NCBI GenBank assembly: GCA_965656525.1 | Contig: CBFHKY010000004.1 | Span: 1-64,000, forward strand | Direction of reading: 5' to 3' | Source: Pseudomaricurvus sp965656525 | Lineage (GTDB): Bacteria > Pseudomonadota > Gammaproteobacteria > Pseudomonadales > Cellvibrionaceae | DNA length: 64,000 nucleotides | Shown: piece by piece, positions 17,942-29,794 of the stretch | Numbering within the stretch: the first letter of the stretch is position 1 | Layout of the letters: every line of letters starts with the position of its first letter | Translations under genes and position numbers: made by a program | Notes under the pieces: generated by a model | What the model was told of the DNA's origin: nothing | The model's input: the letters and a program-made list of their open reading frames with translations, nothing else | Databases searched by the model: none

Positions 17942-18769
17942 ATGATTCGCATCGGACAAACAAATCGCCTTACCGTCTGCAAACAAGTGGCGTTTGGTGT
18001 TTTCTTGGATGGCGGTCAAGCCGGTAACATTTTACTCCCTAAGCGTTATTGCCCCGCCGGTATAGAGCTAGGTGATGAGCTGGATGTTTTTCTTTATAAC
18101 GATTCAGAAGATCAGCTGATTGCCACCACCGAGACCCCTAAAATACAAGTGGGCCAGTGCGCTTATTTAAAAGTAAAAGAGGTCAATCAATACGGAGCTT
18201 TTTTAGACTGGGGTTTGAGCAAAGATTTGTTTGTGCCTTTTAAAGAGCAACACATGCCTATGCAGGCCGATAAGTCTTATGTGGTAACGGTGTATTTAGA
18301 GCGTGACAACCGTTTGGTGGCCAGCAGCCGGCTGAGTCGCCACTTGGATGAGTTCTCTCGACATTTTGAACCCAACCAAGCGGTTAAACTGCTGGTTTGT
18401 GGCCGCTCCGATATGGGCTATAAGACGGTGGTTAACCATTCGCACCTAGCATTGCTGTTTAAGGACGAGGCCTTTAAACCTCTACGTATGGGTCAACAGG
18501 TGGATGGCTACATCAAATCCATTCGCGAAGATGGCAAGATCAATGTGAGCTTGCAGCTTCCACCTGTACAACAGCGGGTTCAACTCACGCAGCAAATTAT
18601 ACAGTACTTACAAGCCCATGGCGGTACTTCAACCCTCACCGATAAAAGTGCCCCTGATGACATTTACAATATCTTTAACGTGAGTAAAGGGGCCTACAAA
18701 AAAGCTTTAGGCCAACTCTACAAAGAGCGCCGTATCACCATTGAGCCCGACAAAATCACATTGACGTGA
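17942..18769 (+). CDS. CvfB-like S1 RNA-binding domain protein
   Basis: A 275-residue protein of the CvfB/YitL family: tandem S1-type OB folds and a C-terminal winged helix that bind RNA. The first S1-like repeat includes FGVFLDGGQAGNILLPKRYC. The second is VKEVNQYGAFLDWGLSKDLF, then VPFKEQHMPM. A third reads MGQQVDGYIKSIREDGKINV. The tail ISKGAYKKALG-type segment (NVSKGAYKKALGQLYKERRI) is the CvfB winged helix. It affects gene expression in Gram-positives; the role in gammaproteobacteria is unclear. It is divergent from the histidine kinase with 209 bases between. Confidence 0.88.
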   Translation: MIRIGQTNRLTVCKQVAFGVFLDGGQAGNILLPKRYCPAGIELGDELDVFLYNDSEDQLIATTETPKIQVGQCAYLKVKEVNQYGAFLDWGLSKDLFVPFKEQHMPMQADKSYVVTVYLERDNRLVASSRLSRHLDEFSRHFEPNQAVKLLVCGRSDMGYKTVVNHSHLALLFKDEAFKPLRMGQQVDGYIKSIREDGKINVSLQLPPVQQRVQLTQQIIQYLQAHGGTSTLTDKSAPDDIYNIFNVSKGAYKKALGQLYKERRITIEPDKITLT

Positions 18770-18788
18770 TAACACAAAGCACTCCGCT

Positions 18789-19349
18789 TTACTGTGCAAA
18801 CAGGTGGGGAAAGATAGCTTGCTGCTGCTCTTCGGTCAGACGGCGCAAGGTGGCCATATTCTGATCTGGAATGTTCTCGGCATCAGGAAAGCGATCAAGT
18901 ATCGCTTCTAAGCGCTCTTCACGAATCAAGTGCAATAAGGGGTATGGAGAGCGATTAGTCCAGTTCTCCACATCATCAGGAGCTGCCCCCTGAAAACAGT
19001 AGTCTGGGTGAAAACTGGCAATTTGATAGATGCCCGACCAACCTTGTTTGTTAATAAGCGCGTCGGTCCAATTCAAAAATTGATTGTAATCGTCAAAAGA
19101 CTGCAGGTGATGAGGCAAAATGAGTAAGGTGGTTTCGATATCGGGGAACTTGTCTAAGCGCTGCATTTCTTCCATCAATGCCTGCAATATGCTGTCTTCC
19201 GGCCCCTCTTCCAAGACTCGGTAATGAATTTTATTCAAGCGCTTAGGTGTCGCAGCAAAGGGGCAAAGGTTTAGACCTATTACTGCGTTATCTAACCATT
19301 GTTGAACCACCGATACGGGGTTTTTAACCTTTTCCAACCTTTCAGACAT
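18789..19349 (-). CDS. DUF1415 protein
   Basis: A 186-residue cytoplasmic protein of the DUF1415 family, of unknown function. Characteristic segments are VVQQWLDNAVIGLNLCPFA (a conserved Cys-Pro-Phe), IETTLLILPHHLQSFDDYN, FHPDYCFQGAAPDDVENWTN, then RSPYPLLHLIREE. The strongly conserved Asp, His, Cys and Arg suggest an enzyme or metal binding, but no reaction is known to me. Start ATG at 19349 follows AAAGGGGGC. Confidence 0.88.
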   Translation of the reverse strand: MSERLEKVKNPVSVVQQWLDNAVIGLNLCPFAATPKRLNKIHYRVLEEGPEDSILQALMEEMQRLDKFPDIETTLLILPHHLQSFDDYNQFLNWTDALINKQGWSGIYQIASFHPDYCFQGAAPDDVENWTNRSPYPLLHLIREERLEAILDRFPDAENIPDQNMATLRRLTEEQQQAIFPHLFAQ

Positions 19350-19458
19350 AGCGCAGAGCCCCCTTTCATGTGGCGGGCATTATCACAAGTTTTTAAGCTT
19401 AGGTCTCGCGAGCACGAACGAAAAGCGACGCCCTCTTTCCATTTAACCGCAGCTGTAC

Positions 19459-19758
19459 TTATCGGTAGCGTTGCCACAGTTGTCGGCGCATGCAGTACTC
19501 ACGGGGCGTTTCTTGGAGCGGCTTGATGCCCACCTCCACATCTGCAAGGACAAACAGGGCCATCTTTGCACGCTCTTGATCCGCATTGCTACTACGAATG
19601 TCCGCTTCAAGCTGACGACGCAATTCGCTAAGGGGCAAGATACCTGGGGCCGTAAGCTGCTCGTAAAAATAAGAATACTTGGAGCAAAAGTGCTCATTCT
19701 TAGATTCACAACCCAACAGAACAGTGAAAACAAAAACAACAAGTATCCATATTTTCAT
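19459..19758 (-). CDS. Small putative lipoprotein
   Basis: A 99-residue protein with a type II signal peptide: MKIWILVVFVFTVLLGCESK, lipobox LLGC with Cys17. The mature part is helical and charged with two more Cys (HFCSKY and EYCMRR). The start is set by an ATGA overlap with the CBS-domain gene (ATG at 19758, TGA at 19757-19755) and by GGAG eight bases upstream; an ATG two codons earlier sits too close to that site. Translational coupling implies joint expression with the CBS protein. Family not recognised. Confidence 0.78.
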   Translation of the reverse strand: MKIWILVVFVFTVLLGCESKNEHFCSKYSYFYEQLTAPGILPLSELRRQLEADIRSSNADQERAKMALFVLADVEVGIKPLQETPREYCMRRQLWQRYR

Positions 19759-20432
19759 GCCCATAACTCCAAGGGAACTTGATGACTGATAGCCCTTAAA
19801 ACATCGGAGCGAGTCACCAAGCCTTTTAACTCTAAAGATTCACCAAATTCAACCACTGGCATGCACCCTATATGCCGCTCCAGCATAACGGAGGTTAACT
19901 CGCGCAATAAGGTGTCTTCTGTAGCGGTTAACACACGATGCCGCATAATGGATTCGACGGGGGTTTGTATACTAATTGCAGAGCCGCTCAAGGGCGACAA
20001 AGCCAGCAGTACATCCCGCTCGGACAACAAGCCTTCTAATCGCTGGCTGCCTTCGGCGACGACGGGCAAGTGGCGCACCCCCGTGCTGCTCAAGAGTGTC
20101 CATGCCTCGGCGAGCGTTGCCCTGCGTGACAACGTTAAAACATCTGGTGTCATCACCTGCCAGACAAACTGCAACGCATTGGCTTGATCACCTGAAGGGT
20201 TCTGGGATTGCTCATACAGCTCCAGCGCAGCACTGGTTTCATCGGTACTGACTGCGGCCGTCTGGCTCACGGAGGGCTCCGGCGCAAGCTGCTGCTCTTC
20301 CGAATCGTCGCGATGCAGTGCTACCTTTTTGGACTTCGCACTTTTTTCCAAAGGACTCACTTGCCGAGATGGAAACAGCGCGTACCATGGTGTTTCAATG
20401 CGCCTGCCCTGCTCATAGACTTGAAATGACAC
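19755..20432 (-). CDS. CBS-domain pair protein
   Basis: A 225-residue protein with a variable, charged N-terminus (about 1-90, including a KSAKSKKVALHRD patch) and two C-terminal CBS domains. CBS1 reads VMTPDVLTLSRRATLAEAWT, then GVRHLPVV and LLSERDVLLAL. CBS2 reads IMRHRVLTATEDTLLREL, then HIGCMPVVE and GLVTRSDVLRAI. CBS pairs bind adenine nucleotides and act as energy sensors; no effector domain is attached. The GTG start at 20432 is chosen because GGGAGG lies seven bases upstream; an in-frame GTG at 20450 would lie upstream of that site. Its stop overlaps the lipoprotein start (ATGA). Confidence 0.88.
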   Translation of the reverse strand: MSFQVYEQGRRIETPWYALFPSRQVSPLEKSAKSKKVALHRDDSEEQQLAPEPSVSQTAAVSTDETSAALELYEQSQNPSGDQANALQFVWQVMTPDVLTLSRRATLAEAWTLLSSTGVRHLPVVAEGSQRLEGLLSERDVLLALSPLSGSAISIQTPVESIMRHRVLTATEDTLLRELTSVMLERHIGCMPVVEFGESLELKGLVTRSDVLRAISHQVPLELWA

Positions 20433-20530
20433 TGGGTTGCCTCCCAACACGGGTATCTATTAACAGTATAGTCCACCTTTAACGTATTGCGCGTGAAGCC
20501 CTAACGGCTAAACATCTTGCGGTCTAGAGG

Positions 20531-20570
20531 CAAAAGGCTGTCTTATCAAGTGCCGCGACAAGACAGCCTA
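20531..20570 (-). terminator. Putative terminator downstream of the DUF3014 gene
   Basis: Arms AGGCTGTCTT (20535-20544) and AAGACAGCCT (20560-20569) give a perfect 10-bp stem. Read on the minus strand the stem is followed by TTTTG, just after the DUF3014 stop codon at 20586. Confidence 0.55.
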
Positions 20571-20585
20571 CGCTGAAAACACCGC

Positions 20586-21401
20586 TTATAAATAAAACTT
20601 CAACTGATCTAAATAAGCTTGTAACTTCTCGCGATTTTCATCACCCGCTCGCCACAAAGCTTTCTCAAGGGGTGACGCTTGTTCCAACTCAGAGTCTTGG
20701 TATTGATAAAACACATGCGGGCGCTCCAAAACTGCATCATCGGGGCGCTCTTGAACTTGGGATAAACGCTTAACCGCCAAATCCACTCGCTCACTGAAGC
20801 TACCCGGCTTACCCAACTCATCATACGCTTGCTCCAATGTGGGTAACCACGCGCGATAATATCGGCCTAATGTGCGCGGTGGAATGGCCACTAACGCATC
20901 CACAAACGGTGTCAGCCTTGTTTGATTGGCGGCTTTAGCCAAGTATTTTTCTTCCCCTTGCGGCCAGTCGCCTTCTTTGGCCATGACCTTAAAGGTATCC
21001 ATGGCGTACACCCACGGCTGATGTCGTTTAGGTACTTCGCCTTCCGCCATCAAATCTACCACCAAGACCCATTTGCGCACCTGCTCTTCTGGCACCAGCC
21101 ATTTCAACAACGTCGGTGCAAGGTTTTCTAACGTAGATTGCACGACTACATCACTGCCATTGAGCTTTTCTGGAGTGGGCACTGGCGGCACTGGGGGGGT
21201 ATTGTCGATAGGATTTTTAGGGGGTTCCTGCTTAACCACAGGAGGTTCGGGCTGCACCTCGGGCACAGGCTCCAACACTTCAGGCTCTATGACCGTAACA
21301 GGGTCTGGCCTCTCTTGCACAGGCTTGGAGCCAACCAGCCACCAACCCGCGACGATGACCAGTGGTAACGCGATCAAAGAAGGTTTCACCCATTTCTGCA
21401 T
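20586..21401 (-). CDS. DUF3014 membrane-anchored protein
   Basis: A 271-residue protein with one N-terminal membrane anchor (about residues 7-24, PSLIALPLVIVAGWWLVG). A Pro/Glu/Val-rich linker (about 28-80, repeats of PEV, PEP and PPV) spans the periplasm, followed by a globular DUF3014 domain (about 85-271). Recognisable parts of the domain are NLAPTLLKWLVPEEQVRKWV, FVDALVAIPPRTLGRYYRAW and PHVFYQYQDSELEQASPLEK. The architecture resembles a periplasmic cell-envelope factor such as a TonB-like linker, but no function is known. A strong AAGGGGAAAGAAT site precedes the ATG. Confidence 0.87.
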   Translation of the reverse strand: MQKWVKPSLIALPLVIVAGWWLVGSKPVQERPDPVTVIEPEVLEPVPEVQPEPPVVKQEPPKNPIDNTPPVPPVPTPEKLNGSDVVVQSTLENLAPTLLKWLVPEEQVRKWVLVVDLMAEGEVPKRHQPWVYAMDTFKVMAKEGDWPQGEEKYLAKAANQTRLTPFVDALVAIPPRTLGRYYRAWLPTLEQAYDELGKPGSFSERVDLAVKRLSQVQERPDDAVLERPHVFYQYQDSELEQASPLEKALWRAGDENREKLQAYLDQLKFYL

Positions 21402-21635
21402 ATTCTTTCCCCTTAAACTGCCATAGACCTGAAGTTAATTGTTTGGGTTCGTAAGGTGTGATGTTCTGACACCTTTATTGGTAAAAATCTTATAGTTCTC
21501 CGATACTATTTAACCCGATAAGTTTCTGATCAATAATGGCCAAAACGGACAACACTGTGATCTCTGATGCAAATCAAACACAGTAAAGGTACTCTAACCT
21601 ACACTGGTGGTGATAGATAATACTTGGGAGTAACC

Positions 21636-22127
21636 ATGCCAAACTCACTGAAACAAAAATTGGATGATGTTTTAGAGCGCTTAGACGATCTTGAAGACTA
21701 CCTCGAAGACAAAACCAAAGAATTACCAGAGGATGTTCGAGCCCTTTGGCATAAAACACAAACTCAGCTGAGCCATTTAGGCGATAAACTGACACAAGCC
21801 AGTAAACCTTTAGAGGGCTCTATTGACCACATTGAGCTGCAAACTCACTTGGCAACAATGAATGCACACGACCACTGGCATAAGCTGCAAGACAGCGTGG
21901 AACACCTTCTTCAGGCCGCTAAAAACGAGGCACTAACAGATATTGATATTGCCAAAGTCAAAACGCATCTGGCAATTATGGACAGCAACGATTTTTTGGC
22001 TGAACAAGAGGATTTGATTGCGGAAGAATTCTCCGCCAGTCGACAACAGCTGGAAGCCACAACTTTCAAACTGGCCACGCAGCTAAAAGATACCTTTGAT
22101 GGCATCATTGCTGGGCTTCCTAAATAA
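21636..22127 (+). CDS. Helical coiled-coil protein with internal repeat, unknown function
   Basis: A 163-residue, entirely helical, acidic protein with no signal peptide or membrane segment. Residues 4-30 form a heptad-rich coil (KQKLDDVLERLDDLEDYLED). Two segments repeat with exactly 40 residues between them: THLATMNAHD at 70-79 and THLAIMDSND at 110-119, each followed by a helix, showing an internal duplication. GGGAG lies seven bases before the ATG at 21636. I do not recognise a family; it stands alone between DUF3014 (divergent) and a convergent small gene. Confidence 0.75.
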   Translation: MPNSLKQKLDDVLERLDDLEDYLEDKTKELPEDVRALWHKTQTQLSHLGDKLTQASKPLEGSIDHIELQTHLATMNAHDHWHKLQDSVEHLLQAAKNEALTDIDIAKVKTHLAIMDSNDFLAEQEDLIAEEFSASRQQLEATTFKLATQLKDTFDGIIAGLPK

Positions 22128-22266
22128 CAGCAAAGCTTAAACCATGAGTCTTAAACGCCTGGCTTTAACCGCTAGGGATTAAAGCTGTCAGAAGCCGAGG
22201 GCTGTAAAGCGGTTTAAGTGTTGACGAGTTAAGAGAGTACAATTTCTAGAAATCACGGCTAGAAAG

Positions 22267-22497
22267 TTACTGCTCCGACAACAGGCGACCGCCCATTTCT
22301 TCTGACAGCCGATCTAACGCCGCGCACGTTTCGTCGTACCCGCTGCCATTACCTAACAAACTGTAGCTAACGGCAACGCCACTCGAGCCTTTGTGCAAAC
22401 GCACTGTCACATCCGGTATCGCCCCAGCTTTTAAGCGGTTCAGGAAGCGATTGGCGTCCTGCCCTGTCTCAAACCCATAAACAATCGTCGCCTTCAT
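22267..22497 (-). CDS. Small conserved-looking protein, unknown function
   Basis: A 76-residue protein starting MKATIVYGFETGQDANRFLN, with an alternating beta/helix pattern suggesting an alpha-beta fold like ferredoxin-type sensors (beta strand, helix, VTVRLHKGSSGVAVSYSLL strands, helix). The reading frame extends further upstream to 22554 (95 residues), so ATG 22497 is a choice; upstream ATG at 22527 is an alternative. It is divergent from the EF-G gene. No family recognised. Confidence 0.55.
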   Translation of the reverse strand: MKATIVYGFETGQDANRFLNRLKAGAIPDVTVRLHKGSSGVAVSYSLLGNGSGYDETCAALDRLSEEMGGRLLSEQ

Positions 22498-22639
22498 GCC
22501 ATTTTCCGCCGTGTCTTTCAATCTCATCCAGCCCGCGACTGTACCAAAACTCACCCGCGGAAAAACCCCTTAACTCGCCCTTTATTAACAAACTCCAGAA
22601 TGATCAAAATTCCCCTTCTAAAAGATGTACCAATGCCTG

Positions 22640-22645
22640 TATAAT
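22640..22645 (+). promoter_or_regulatory. Probable -10 element of the EF-G gene
   Basis: A perfect TATAAT lies 38 bases before the start codon, followed by a G/C-rich TCGCGC discriminator. The region 17-18 bases upstream (TTCTAA) is a poor -35 match, so the promoter call rests mainly on the -10. Confidence 0.45.
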
Positions 22646-22682
22646 TCGCGCTTTATTTTTCGCCTGGCATATCGAGACCGCA

Positions 22683-24839
22683 ATGACAGACTTATCTAAG
22701 TACAGAAATATTGGCATCTTCGCTCACGTTGACGCCGGTAAAACCACCACCACCGAACGTATCCTGAAGCTGACCGGCAAAATTCACAAAACCGGTGAAG
22801 TTCATGATGGCGAATCCACCACCGATTTTATGGAACAGGAAGCTGAGCGCGGTATTACCATTCAGTCTGCTGCGACGACTTGTTTCTGGAGAGACCACCG
22901 CTTCAACATCATCGATACCCCGGGACACGTTGACTTCACTGTAGAAGTTTACCGTTCGTTAAAAGTATTGGACGGTGGTGTTGGTGTATTNNNNNNNNNN
23001 NNNNNNNNNNNNNNNNNNNNNNNNNNNNNNNNNNNNNNNNNNNNNNNNNNNNNNNNNNNNNNNNNNNNNNNNNNNNNNNNNNNNNNNNNNGAAACCAACT
23101 GGCGTTACGCGAACGATTCAGAAGTTGCTCGTATCATCTTTGTAAACAAACTGGATCGCATGGGCGCTGACTTCCTGCGCGTTGTCGGTCAAGTAGAAAA
23201 AGTATTGGGTGCCAACCCGCTGGTTATGGTTCTGCCAATCGGCATCGAAGAAAACTTCTCTGGCCTGGTTGACCTGTTAACTCGTAAAGCCTATGTATGG
23301 GACGACTCTGGCTTGCCAGAAAACTACGAAGTTGTAGATATCCCTGCCGACATGGTCGACGACGTTGAAATGTACCGCGAGAAGCTGATCGAAACAGCAG
23401 TTGAGCAAGACGACGACTTGATGATGGCTTACATGGACGGTGAAGAGCCCTCCATCGAAGACATTAAGCGCTGTATCCGCAAGGGTACTCGTACCATGGA
23501 CTTCTTCCCCACTTACTGTGGCTCGGCGTTCAAAAACAAAGGTGTTCAGCTAATTCTGGACGCCGTTATTGATTACTTGCCTAGCCCAACCGAAGTCGAC
23601 CCACAAGATCTGACCGACGAAGAAGGCAATCCAAATGGCGAGAAAGCCATCGTTTCTGCCGATGAGCCACTTCGCGCACTGGCCTTTAAGATCATGGATG
23701 ACCGTTTTGGCGCTCTGACCTTCGTTCGCATTTACTCAGGCGTACTGAACAAAGGCGATACCATTCTCAACACTTTCACTGGCAAAACTGAACGTGTTGG
23801 CCGGATGTGTGAAATGCACGCTGATGAGCGTACCGAGCTGACACGTGCGCAAGCAGGCGACATCATTGCCATCGTCGGCATGAAAAACGTGCAAACCGGT
23901 CACACCCTGTGCGATCCAAAGCACGAATGTACTTTGGAAGCCATGGTATTCCCTCAGCCAGTAATCTCCATCGCTGTATCCCCTAAAGATAAGAGCTCAG
24001 TTGAAAAAATGAGCTTGGCGATTGGTAAAATGGTTGCAGAAGATCCTACCTTCGTTGTTGAAACTGACGAAGATTCCGGCGAAACCATTCTGAAAGGTAT
24101 GGGTGAACTTCACTTGGATATTAAAGTGGATATCCTCAAGCGTACTTATGGTGTTGAACTGGTCGTAGGTGCACCTCAGGTAGCCTACCGTGAAACCATC
24201 ACGTCGCCTATCGAAGACAGCTACACCCACAAGAAACAATCTGGTGGTTCTGGTCAGTTCGGTAAAATCGACTACCGCATTAAGCCCGGTGATCCAGGTA
24301 CAGGATTCCAGTTCAATTCAGTGGTTGTGGGCGGTAACGTTCCTAAAGAATTCTTCCCTGCGATTGAAAAAGGCTTCAAGAGCATGATGGATCAAGGTCC
24401 TCTGGCCGGATTCCCCGTGTTGGATGTTGAAGTTGAGCTGTACGATGGTGGTTACCACGCCGTCGACTCCTCTGCTGTAGCGTTCGAAATCGCGGCTAAA
24501 GGTGCTTTCCGTCAATCCATGCCTAAAGCCAGTCCTCAGATCATTGAACCTATCATGAACGTTGATGTGTTCACTCCTGAAGACCACGTTGGTGATGTGA
24601 TCGGCGATTTGAACCGTCGTCGCGGCATGATCAAAGACCAAGAGCCTTCTTCTACTGGCGTGCGCGTTAAAGCTGATGTGCCCCTGTCAGAAATGTTTGG
24701 CTACATTGGGCACCTGCGCACCATCACCTCTGGTCGCGGTCAGTTCTCAATGGAATTCAGCCACTATAACCCTTGTCCTCAGCAAGTTGCTGAGAAGGTT
24801 ATTGCTGAAGCCAAAGAGCGTAAAGAAGCGAAGAAATAA
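22683..24839 (+). CDS. fusA: Elongation factor G, second-type paralogue (contains assembly gap)
   Basis: A ribosomal translocase GTPase. G1 is AHVDAGKTTTTE, switch I is EAERGITIQSAA, G3 is DTPGHVDFT, and G4 is VNKLDRMG. Domains II-V follow intact to EKVIAEAKERKEAKK. Switch I and the segment TCFWRDHRFNI lack the EF-G1-typical insertion. The gene is not in a str operon (no rpsL, rpsG or tuf), so it is probably the second EF-G of gammaproteobacteria rather than the main copy. The listed 718 codons include 34 unknown codons from an N run at residues 103-136. Comparison with E. coli EF-G suggests the true missing part is about 11 residues, giving about 695 residues. A strong terminator follows. 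Confidence 0.93.
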   Translation: MTDLSKYRNIGIFAHVDAGKTTTTERILKLTGKIHKTGEVHDGESTTDFMEQEAERGITIQSAATTCFWRDHRFNIIDTPGHVDFTVEVYRSLKVLDGGVGVXXXXXXXXXXXXXXXXXXXXXXXXXXXXXXXXXXETNWRYANDSEVARIIFVNKLDRMGADFLRVVGQVEKVLGANPLVMVLPIGIEENFSGLVDLLTRKAYVWDDSGLPENYEVVDIPADMVDDVEMYREKLIETAVEQDDDLMMAYMDGEEPSIEDIKRCIRKGTRTMDFFPTYCGSAFKNKGVQLILDAVIDYLPSPTEVDPQDLTDEEGNPNGEKAIVSADEPLRALAFKIMDDRFGALTFVRIYSGVLNKGDTILNTFTGKTERVGRMCEMHADERTELTRAQAGDIIAIVGMKNVQTGHTLCDPKHECTLEAMVFPQPVISIAVSPKDKSSVEKMSLAIGKMVAEDPTFVVETDEDSGETILKGMGELHLDIKVDILKRTYGVELVVGAPQVAYRETITSPIEDSYTHKKQSGGSGQFGKIDYRIKPGDPGTGFQFNSVVVGGNVPKEFFPAIEKGFKSMMDQGPLAGFPVLDVEVELYDGGYHAVDSSAVAFEIAAKGAFRQSMPKASPQIIEPIMNVDVFTPEDHVGDVIGDLNRRRGMIKDQEPSSTGVRVKADVPLSEMFGYIGHLRTITSGRGQFSMEFSHYNPCPQQVAEKVIAEAKERKEAKK
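22991..23090. other. Assembly gap (100 N) inside the EF-G gene
   Basis: Exactly 100 N. Sequence before it ends at the GGVGV of the G domain and resumes at ETNWRYAND in the same frame. In E. coli EF-G only about ten residues lie between the equivalent points, so 100 is likely a placeholder and the real gap about 31 bases. Confidence 0.95.
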
Positions 24840-24860
24840 GGCTTTTTGCTCTCGCGCCAA

Positions 24861-24888
24861 AAAAACACCCGCTTCGGCGGGTGTTTTT
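24861..24888 (+). terminator. Rho-independent terminator of the EF-G gene
   Basis: A perfect 12-bp stem AAAAACACCCGC / GCGGGTGTTTTT with a TTCG tetraloop, 21 bases after the stop codon, ending in a T run. A textbook intrinsic terminator that could also work in the reverse direction. Confidence 0.93.
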
Positions 24889-25004
24889 GTATGTGTGCCC
24901 CATGAAACGCCATCCGCTTCTATTTCTATCGTGTTGCTAATCCAAGGCTTCAGAGCCCCTATCAACATCGCTAAAGAGTTGGGGTTACAGGCAATCACTG
25001 CTAC

Positions 25005-25060
25005 AATTCTCTTTTTAAACCTATATCAAAGTTTTTTGATATAGGTTTAAAAAGAGAATT
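25005..25060. repeat. Perfect 26-bp inverted repeat with 4-base loop
   Basis: Positions 25005-25030 and 25035-25060 are exact reverse complements, separated by GTTT. The arms begin AATTCTCTTTTTAAACC and contain GATATAGG on the right. The A+T-rich, mismatch-free 26-bp stem lies 86 bases before metH, after the terminator of the EF-G gene. It lacks G+C-rich terminator character. It could be a cruciform or protein site, a leader hairpin, a remnant of a small mobile element, or a foldback artefact of library making. Confidence 0.9.
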
Positions 25061-25145
25061 AACAGAAAGCGCCGATGAATGTAACAGCATTCCTCAGCTA
25101 TGCTTTCCACAAACTATTATTTTATGCACTAGAACAGGTCTATCC

Positions 25146-28847
<3,702 letters not shown>

Positions 28848-28963
28848 ATCTCGTACACATCAGGGTCCAAATTTCGGATCCTGAGGCCAACCTCTTATTC
28901 CAAAGACATACAGTTGTCATCTTTAGGGCTTAGCATGGCGCCAACTTTCTAGGAGCTGCCGCC

Positions 28964-29287
28964 ATGCTGATCCCATCTTACTACCGCTTACCCCGTAAAT
29001 TATCAGTGCTTCTGATATTGTCAGTTGTCATACTCGGTCCATGGGGTCTAACTCAAGCAGATGAACAACAGCCCAAGCCCAGCCAAGATGAAATTGATTT
29101 GGCCTTAATGATTGTGAATGATTATCGCCAGCTGCGTTCTAGCTGTATCGACAGTGAAGAATCAGCTCGGCAAATGTGCTATTACCGCCTGAAGGTTGGT
29201 CAATGGGATTACCACGAAGCCCGTACCACATTGACTCGAGCAGGCATCCGAAGCCGAGCTCAAGAGCTGGTTGCTCAGGCTAAATAA
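28964..29287 (+). CDS. Small secreted/periplasmic protein, unknown function
   Basis: A 107-residue protein with an N-terminal signal peptide or anchor (basic YYRLPRKL, then hydrophobic VLLILSVVILGPWGL, then a likely cleavage after TQA). The mature part of about 74 residues is helical and charged and has two Cys (SSCIDSEE and QMCYYRLK) that may form a disulfide. A GGAG site lies ten bases before the ATG. Family not recognised. It is followed by a probable terminator and converges with the MarR gene. Confidence 0.68.
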   Translation: MLIPSYYRLPRKLSVLLILSVVILGPWGLTQADEQQPKPSQDEIDLALMIVNDYRQLRSSCIDSEESARQMCYYRLKVGQWDYHEARTTLTRAGIRSRAQELVAQAK

Positions 29288-29296
29288 ACGCCATGA

Positions 29297-29335
29297 CGGC
29301 TGGACACATAAAAATATACCAGCCGATACTTTTTT
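29297..29335 (+). terminator. Probable terminator after the small secreted protein gene
   Basis: A 7-bp stem CGGCTGG (29297-29303) / CCAGCCG (29319-29325), loop of 15 bases, followed by ATACTTTTTTG. It lies between convergent genes. Confidence 0.6.
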
Positions 29336-29338
29336 GTA

Positions 29339-29794
29339 TTAAGTGTGGTTCCACAAGGCAGCGCTTTCTACACCACCGGCTTTTAGCAACTTTTGCAAGC
29401 TCCCTTTCATTGCCTGATACTCTGTAGCGTGCAACTGTGACACAAATTGCTGATGGTGAACCGCAGCTGCTTTGTCCATCATGGTTAAAATCATTTTCCC
29501 AGGCTCTGTGATCAATAACTTGATTGAACGCCGATCCAATGTGTCGTGCTCTCGAACCAATAACCCCTTTTTTTCTAAACGGTCCGCCAAACGAGTCACT
29601 GCCGAGCGATCAATACCAAGCTGCTGTGCAACATAGGCGGGTGTATTTGACGCGTTATGGTGCAACACGTTCAGTAGCATCCATTGTGGCCAAGTGATAT
29701 CAAAAGCTTCCAAATCTTTATTAAACTGCTCTTGCAGCGTTGTGGCCAACCGAGACACCCAAAACGTTAAACTCTGACTTACTTGAAAAGACAT
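29339..29794 (-). CDS. MarR-family transcriptional regulator
   Basis: A 151-residue winged-helix regulator. After helix 1 (LTFWVSRLATTLQEQFNKDL) come ITWPQWMLLNVL, the recognition region AYVAQQLGIDRSAVTRLADR, then LEKKGLLVRE, and the wing D-x2-DRRSIKLLITEPG, the MarR hallmark. MarR dimers usually repress genes and respond to phenolic or oxidant ligands. ATG 29794 follows GAGGGTGGGGC; the reading frame continues eight codons upstream but without a ribosome site there. No obvious target such as an efflux pump is adjacent, and ligand and targets are unknown. Confidence 0.92.
   Translation of the reverse strand: MSFQVSQSLTFWVSRLATTLQEQFNKDLEAFDITWPQWMLLNVLHHNASNTPAYVAQQLGIDRSAVTRLADRLEKKGLLVREHDTLDRRSIKLLITEPGKMILTMMDKAAAVHHQQFVSQLHATEYQAMKGSLQKLLKAGGVESAALWNHT

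Noticed and set aside
24889..25044. Plus-strand open frame running past the EF-G terminator
   Set aside because: It begins inside the EF-G gene in another frame, crosses the terminator and the inverted repeat, and resembles no protein.
25061..25145. SAM or cobalamin riboswitch before metH
   Set aside because: Only 85 bases lie between the inverted repeat and metH, with no conserved riboswitch core such as the B12 box that I could recognise.
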